64,000 nucleotides of DNA, from positions 248,001-312,000 of the forward strand of contig JASCOF010000002.1 of the NCBI GenBank assembly GCA_029960065.1. Direction: 5' to 3'. Position numbers and translations under genes: made by a program. This document shows positions 61,554 through 64,000 of this stretch, in pieces. Source of the stretch: Flavobacteriaceae bacterium PS02336. Lineage in GTDB: Bacteria > Bacteroidota > Bacteroidia > Flavobacteriales > Flavobacteriaceae. Positions within the stretch are counted from its first letter, which is position 1, and the number at the start of each line of letters is the position of its first letter. The notes beneath the pieces are model-generated. The model saw only the letters and a program-made list of their open reading frames with translations. It ran no database searches and was not told the DNA's origin.

Positions 61554-62654
61554 ATGAAAAAGGGGAGAAGAATTTACGAACGAAACTTTAAAGAAAAAGC
61601 AGTTCAACTAGGATTTGAAATAGGTCTCACAAAAGGTGCAAGGGAACTTGGAATAGCACCGTCACTTATGACTCGATGGAGGCAAGAAGTTCTCGAATTT
61701 GGAGCAACAAGTTTCTGTGGACGTGGTAATTGGAGATTAAATCCAGAACAAACACAATTTTCCAAACTAAAAAGGAAACTTAAAAATGAGCTTAAAGAAT
61801 CAGAGCTTAAGCTTGAAATTTTTAAAAATGCAAGTAAATACACCTCAGAAGGAAAGCTTACCATCTACGACTTTATAAAAAACCATTCCGACAAATACAC
61901 AATTACAAAAATGTGCAAAGTTTTGGGTACAGATAAAACTACATTCGACAAATGGAAAAGTCAGGTAATTTCGCCAAGACAGCATAAAGTAAATTTGTTG
62001 CAAAAAGAGATAACTTCCATATTTTATGAATTCAAAGAGCTGTATGGAGGTGCAAAAATTACAGCAGAATTGCAAAGTAGAGGGTTTAAAATAAAAACAG
62101 GTCAAGTGTGTATTCATATGAGAAAATTAGGTCTAGTTAGTAAGATTAGAAGAAATTACAGACTTAAAACAAATTCACTTAATATCCCTTATAAGTTTCC
62201 AAATATTTTAAATCAGCAATTTGCATTCGAAGAACCATGTAAGGCATGGATATCGGACATAGCACGACTCCAAACAGCCAACGGATTTTTGTTCTTAACA
62301 ATTATTATGGATTTATATGACAGAAAAATTATTGGATGGAACCTTAGTAATAGATTAACTATAAATGAAACAACAATGCCAACATGGGAAATGGCTGTCA
62401 AAAATAGAAAACCAGTGAAGGGGTTAATATTTCATTCCGATAGAGGCATACAATATGCTAACAAAATCTTCAGTCATAAATTAGACTCCTTTAAGTTTAT
62501 TAAAAGAAGTATGAGTCGAACAGGAAATCATTCTGACAATGCTGTATCAGAAAGTTTTTTTAAATCCTTAAAATCTGAACTGGTTAATTTAAATATGCTT
62601 CTTACCAGAAAACAAATGCAAGAAAAAATATCTGAATATTTTGAAAACCTTTGA
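61554..62654 (+). mobile_element. IS3-family transposase gene, C-terminally truncated
   Basis: 366 residues in a single frame: OrfA-type HTH at the start (FKEKAVQLGFEIGLTKGARELGIAPSLMTRWRQEV), an HTH_21 region (KEITSIFYEFKELYGGAKI) and an rve/DDE core. The first Asp is in WISDIARLQ, the second in FHSDRGIQYAN and the Glu in SESFFKSLKSEL. The protein stops at SEYFENL. The homologue just downstream continues about 28 residues further with YNKKRRHSFLGYKT, so this copy has lost its end. DITY is changed to DIAR. Probably inactive. No terminal inverted repeats could be fixed by eye. Confidence 0.85.
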
Positions 62655-62670
62655 CCATAAACTTCAGCCT

Positions 62671-63837
62671 ATGAAAACATACGAACGTGCTTTCAAAGTG
62701 AATGCAGTTAAATTAAGTTATGAGCGAGGTAAAGGACAACTAGCGTGCCTTGCAAGAGAGTTGGGAATAAGCCCAGATAATTTGTACAAATGGCGAAAAG
62801 ACTTTGAAAAGTTTGGCACAGGAAGCTTTTCAGGAGCGGGTCATCCTAATTTGACTCCTGAACAAGCCGTCATTAGAGAGCTTGAAAGAAAAATTAAAGA
62901 TTCTAAAATTTCTCTTCAAATTTTAAAAAGAGGAACTAAATACGTTTTGCAAGGAAAAATACCGACTAAAAATTTCATTGAAAACAACAAATCCGAATTT
63001 ACAATTGCTAAAATGTTAACTGTATTAGAAGTTTCAGAAACAACATATTATAGAACAAAAAAACAAGAACTTACAGATACAGAATCTCGAGTAATTTTAT
63101 TGAAACAAGAAATTACTTCCATATATTATGAATTTAAGAGAAGATATGGATGTTTCAAAATTACGAAAGAGCTTCAAAACAGAGGATTTAAAATAAAAAA
63201 TTCGTCAGTAAAAAAATACATGAGAATGTTAGGTTTACGTCGAAAAATTAAGAGAAAATTTAAAGTCACTACTGATTCATTTCATAATCATTATGTAGTT
63301 CCAAATGTTTTAAACAGGGAATTCACAGTCACAGAGCCTGCTAAAGTTTGGGTATCAGACATAACGTATATACAAACGATAAAAGGCTTTATGTATCTTA
63401 CTGTTGTTATGGATTTATTTGATAGGAAAATCATAGGGTGGAATTTAAGTACAAAAATGTGTACTAAGGCAACAACTTTGCCCGCTTGGAAAATGGCAGT
63501 TAATAATAGGGAAATCACAAAAGAATTAATTTTCCATTCCGATAGAGGAGTTCAATACGCTAACAAACTTTTTACTGATATATTAGATTCTAGTAAATTT
63601 GTTAAACGAAGTATGAGTCGTAGAGAAAATCATACCGACAATGCTGTTTGCGAAAGTTTTTTTACTTTTTTCAAAGCTGAAATGCTTGTTGGAAATAAAC
63701 TGCTATCGAGGAAACAGATGAGAGAGGAAGTTTACGAATATATTGAAAATTGGTACAATAAAAAAAGAAGGCACTCATTTTTAGGCTATAAGACGATTGA
63801 AGAATTTGAAAAATCTTATATACGAGAGTATCTTTGA
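62671..63837 (+). mobile_element. IS3-family transposase gene, apparently full length
   Basis: 388 residues from ATG 62671; a TTG 10 codons earlier overlaps the end of the first copy. The order is OrfA-type HTH (FKVNAVKLSYERGKGQLACLARELGISPDNLYKWRKDF), HTH_21 region, then rve with WVSDITYIQ, FHSDRGVQYAN and ESFFTFFKAEM. It ends with the complete tail WYNKKRRHSFLGYKTIEEF. Both functions are in one frame, without the programmed frameshift usual in IS3 elements. Its start lies 16 bp after the stop of the truncated homologue. The right boundary must lie between 63838 and the recombinase stop at 63878. Confidence 0.88.
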
Positions 63838-63877
63838 AATTCTTAGATTAAGTGTGATAATTGTTTGAATTATTTGA

Positions 63878-64000
63878 TTACTTTATTTGTCTAAACTTCA
63901 TTACTTTTTTTACTTTGATAATAGTAGCGGAGGATGCTCCTGTAATCTCTGAAATTTCACGGATAGTAAGACCTTTTTGAACTTTTTTGACAATAGTTTG
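63878..64000 (-). CDS. C-terminal HTH of a probable serine recombinase (cut by window edge)
   Basis: The last 40 codons of a minus-strand gene read QTIVKKVQKGLTIREISEIT and then GASSATIIKVKKVMKFRQIK with a TAA at 63878-63880. The GLTIREISEITGASSATI segment is a Hin/resolvase-type helix-turn-helix, the usual C-terminus of DNA invertases and resolvases. The catalytic domain is outside the window. Another HTH protein is possible. Confidence 0.55.
   Translation of the reverse strand, partial: QTIVKKVQKGLTIREISEITGASSATIIKVKKVMKFRQIK

Overview
The window reads as the chromosome of a Flavobacterium-like member of the Bacteroidota. Several things point there: AT-rich DNA, a flexirubin-type pigment operon, a SusC/SusD pair, a protein with a type B sorting domain of the type IX secretion system, TAnnTTTG (-7) promoter boxes in place of -10 boxes, and interspersed hairpin repeats built on the words GCCACGAATT and GCCACAGATT. 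No rRNA, tRNA or CRISPR array was seen.

Layout. (1) 1-8.6 kb: end of a flexirubin (aryl-polyene/dialkylresorcinol) gene set on the minus strand: darB (cut by the window edge), darA, an LpxL-like acyltransferase, an acyl carrier protein, a ketosynthase, a ketoreductase, a WG-repeat exported protein and a tyrosine ammonia-lyase. A halogenase-like flavoprotein is divergent to them. (2) 8.9-14.8 kb: a non-phosphorylating deoxysugar acid pathway, best read as L-fucose: mutarotase, SDR sugar dehydrogenase, UxaA-type dehydratase, a second SDR and an FAH-fold hydrolase, with an AraC regulator. (3) 15.1-20.4 kb: a vSGLT-like sodium/sugar symporter and a Leloir operon galM-galK-galT, with a divergent GntR-type regulator. 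(4) 21.5-41.8 kb: an arabinan utilisation locus: a Nudix-derived AraR regulator, SusC/SusD, one GH51, four GH43 and one GH127 enzyme, then araB-araD-araA and an exported mutarotase. Palindromes of one geometry (AArTGT-N7-ACAyTT) lie before the susC gene, before araB and, in weaker form, before the symporter, and form a candidate AraR regulon. (5) 42-44.7 kb: an adhesin-like T9SS protein, an OsmC protein and a small exported protein. (6) 44.7-52.7 kb: a defence-type island. It holds a pair resembling phage lambda RexA/RexB, which with a third small gene is framed by a roughly 60-bp imperfect direct repeat; a DEDDh exonuclease overlapping a membrane protein gene; a membrane zinc-ribbon protein; and a 1041-residue single-chain SIR2-APAZ-Argonaute (fused SPARSA type). 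(7) 53-58.4 kb: a LytTR response regulator and propeller histidine kinase, followed by a lipoprotein and two small genes. The regulator, the lipoprotein gene and the next gene are each preceded by direct repeats (xACGnnTAAT / TACGnTwACTAATT) with exact 21-bp phasing, a candidate LytTR operator set. (8) 58.4-64 kb: HNH nuclease-like protein, XRE regulator with a 20-bp palindrome at its divergent promoter, a zinc-ribbon lipoprotein, a membrane protein, two tandem IS3-type transposase genes and the end of a probable serine recombinase.

How it works together. Arabinan fragments would enter through SusC/D, be cut by the GH51/GH43/GH127 enzymes to arabinose, be equilibrated by the exported mutarotase and be converted by AraA, AraB and AraD to xylulose 5-phosphate. 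Galactose would go through GalM/K/T, and fucose-like sugars to pyruvate plus lactate. The right third is accessory DNA: defence genes, small orphan genes and mobile elements, visibly more AT-rich than the left.
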